Of a stretch of 41,077 bases of DNA, positions 40,730 to 41,077 are shown piece by piece. Within the stretch, counting starts at the first letter, position 1. The number at the start of each line of letters is the position of its first letter. The position numbers were made by a program, and so were the translations under genes. The stretch lies in the IMG/VR virus record IMGVR_UViG_3300020438_000089, positions 1 through 41,077 of that record; one strand, given 5' to 3'. The DNA comes from a virus. The notes beneath the pieces are model-generated. The model saw only the letters and a list, made by a program, of their open reading frames with translations, made no database searches and was not told where the DNA came from.

Positions 40730-41077
40730 ATGGCAAGTAATTATGTAAAAAAGTATCAACAACAGCAGCAAGGTAGAGAGGCTAGTAAGAAATCTTCTGC
40801 TGCTGCTTATGACAAGGCTAAATTAGCTCATGACAAAAACATGAGTGAAAAGGCTCAACAATTTCAGGCAGATCAAATAGCTTCTGGTAATACTTATAAC
40901 CCAGCAGATAATCCATACACTCAAAGAGGGGCTCATAGAAACTTTGGAGGTAATAAGGTAGCTGGCAAAAATCAATTTGCAGATACAGCAGAAGGTCGAG
41001 CTTTACAATCAAAAGTAGATGCAGCAGGGAAAACTACAGCTAAAGATAGAGGTGTTGCAACAGGTCTTGAAATTCTA
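40730..41077 (+). CDS. N-terminal part of the Hint-domain virion protein; continues at the left end
   Basis: ATG 40730, with GAGG five bases upstream, opens a frame that runs to the window end and continues from base 107 (equivalently base 2) to 973. These 116 codons encode a Gln/Ala/Lys-rich helical region (MASNYVKKYQQQQQGREASK at the start). The right copy reads GRALQSK where the left copy reads GINLQSK. No secretion signal is present. Confidence 0.85.
   Translation, partial: MASNYVKKYQQQQQGREASKKSSAAAYDKAKLAHDKNMSEKAQQFQADQIASGNTYNPADNPYTQRGAHRNFGGNKVAGKNQFADTAEGRALQSKVDAAGKTTAKDRGVATGLEIL
40972..41077. repeat. Right copy of terminal overlap repeat
   Basis: This is the counterpart of bases 1-106, with four substitutions within a six-base window (40997-41002). 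See the left copy for what the match implies about circularity. Confidence 0.9.

Noticed and set aside
1-41077. CRISPR arrays, tRNA genes, integrase or immunity repressor
   Set aside because: I saw no repeat-spacer array, no cloverleaf-like segment and no recombinase or CI-like signature; a tRNA scan and profile search would be needed to exclude them fully.

Overview
The window is an essentially complete genome of a tailed, podovirus-like bacteriophage. The first 106 bases and the last 106 bases are the same sequence apart from four substitutions, and an open reading frame that starts at 40730 runs off the right end and continues in frame from position 2 to 973. Read as a circle or circularly permuted molecule, the unit is about 40,971 bp. 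The DNA is AT-rich. The host is probably a Gram-negative, quite possibly aquatic bacterium: a GH108-type muramidase is built into a virion protein, the strong ribosome binding sites are AGGAGG-like, the large fibre carries a cupredoxin-like module of a kind common in marine phage fibres (recalled, not searched), and one gene encodes a PhaR-like polyhydroxyalkanoate-regulator domain. I see no integrase, no immunity repressor, no phage RNA polymerase and no tRNA, so the phage looks virulent and dependent on host RNA polymerase.

Layout: (1) 20356 to 6893 across the junction, plus strand: late genes. Order: HExxH metalloprotease-like protein, small terminase, a ClpP-like protease with a signal peptide, large terminase, a small membrane protein, portal, scaffold, major capsid protein, a double terminator, a small structural protein, a second terminator, a 1243-residue fibre, two small proteins related to that fibre, a stem-repeat tail fibre, internal proteins, tail adaptor, tail nozzle, a Hint-domain protein, a coiled-coil protein, a muramidase-bearing ejection protein, a group of very lysine-rich small proteins, and a 3TM holin. 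(2) 19825 down to 6900, minus strand: early and replication genes. These include many small proteins with strong Shine-Dalgarno sites, the PhaR-like protein, an HTH protein, a SemiSWEET/PQ-loop-like membrane protein, primase-polymerase/helicase, RecE-like nuclease, DUF669 putative SSB, family A DNA polymerase, a PD-(D/E)XK nuclease, a GNAT-like protein and a dATP/dGTP pyrophosphohydrolase-like protein. A RusA-type resolvase (16045-16515) lies on the opposite strand inside this block.

The two transcription units diverge from a 530-bp non-coding region (19826-20355). It holds a consensus-like sigma70 promoter pointing left, an array of about five 26-bp repeats of which three match the sigma54 -24/-12 pattern, and a C-rich segment framed by a 12-bp inverted repeat just upstream of the terminase genes. 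A second non-coding region (15491-15694) holds six 10-bp iteron-like repeats and an AT-rich stretch.

Observations I would check first: the sigma54-like array, the Hint domain on a virion protein, the signal-peptide ClpP-like protease between the terminase genes, the PhaR-like gene, and the fibre that appears to be a small beta-sandwich domain split by an insertion of about 1000 residues.
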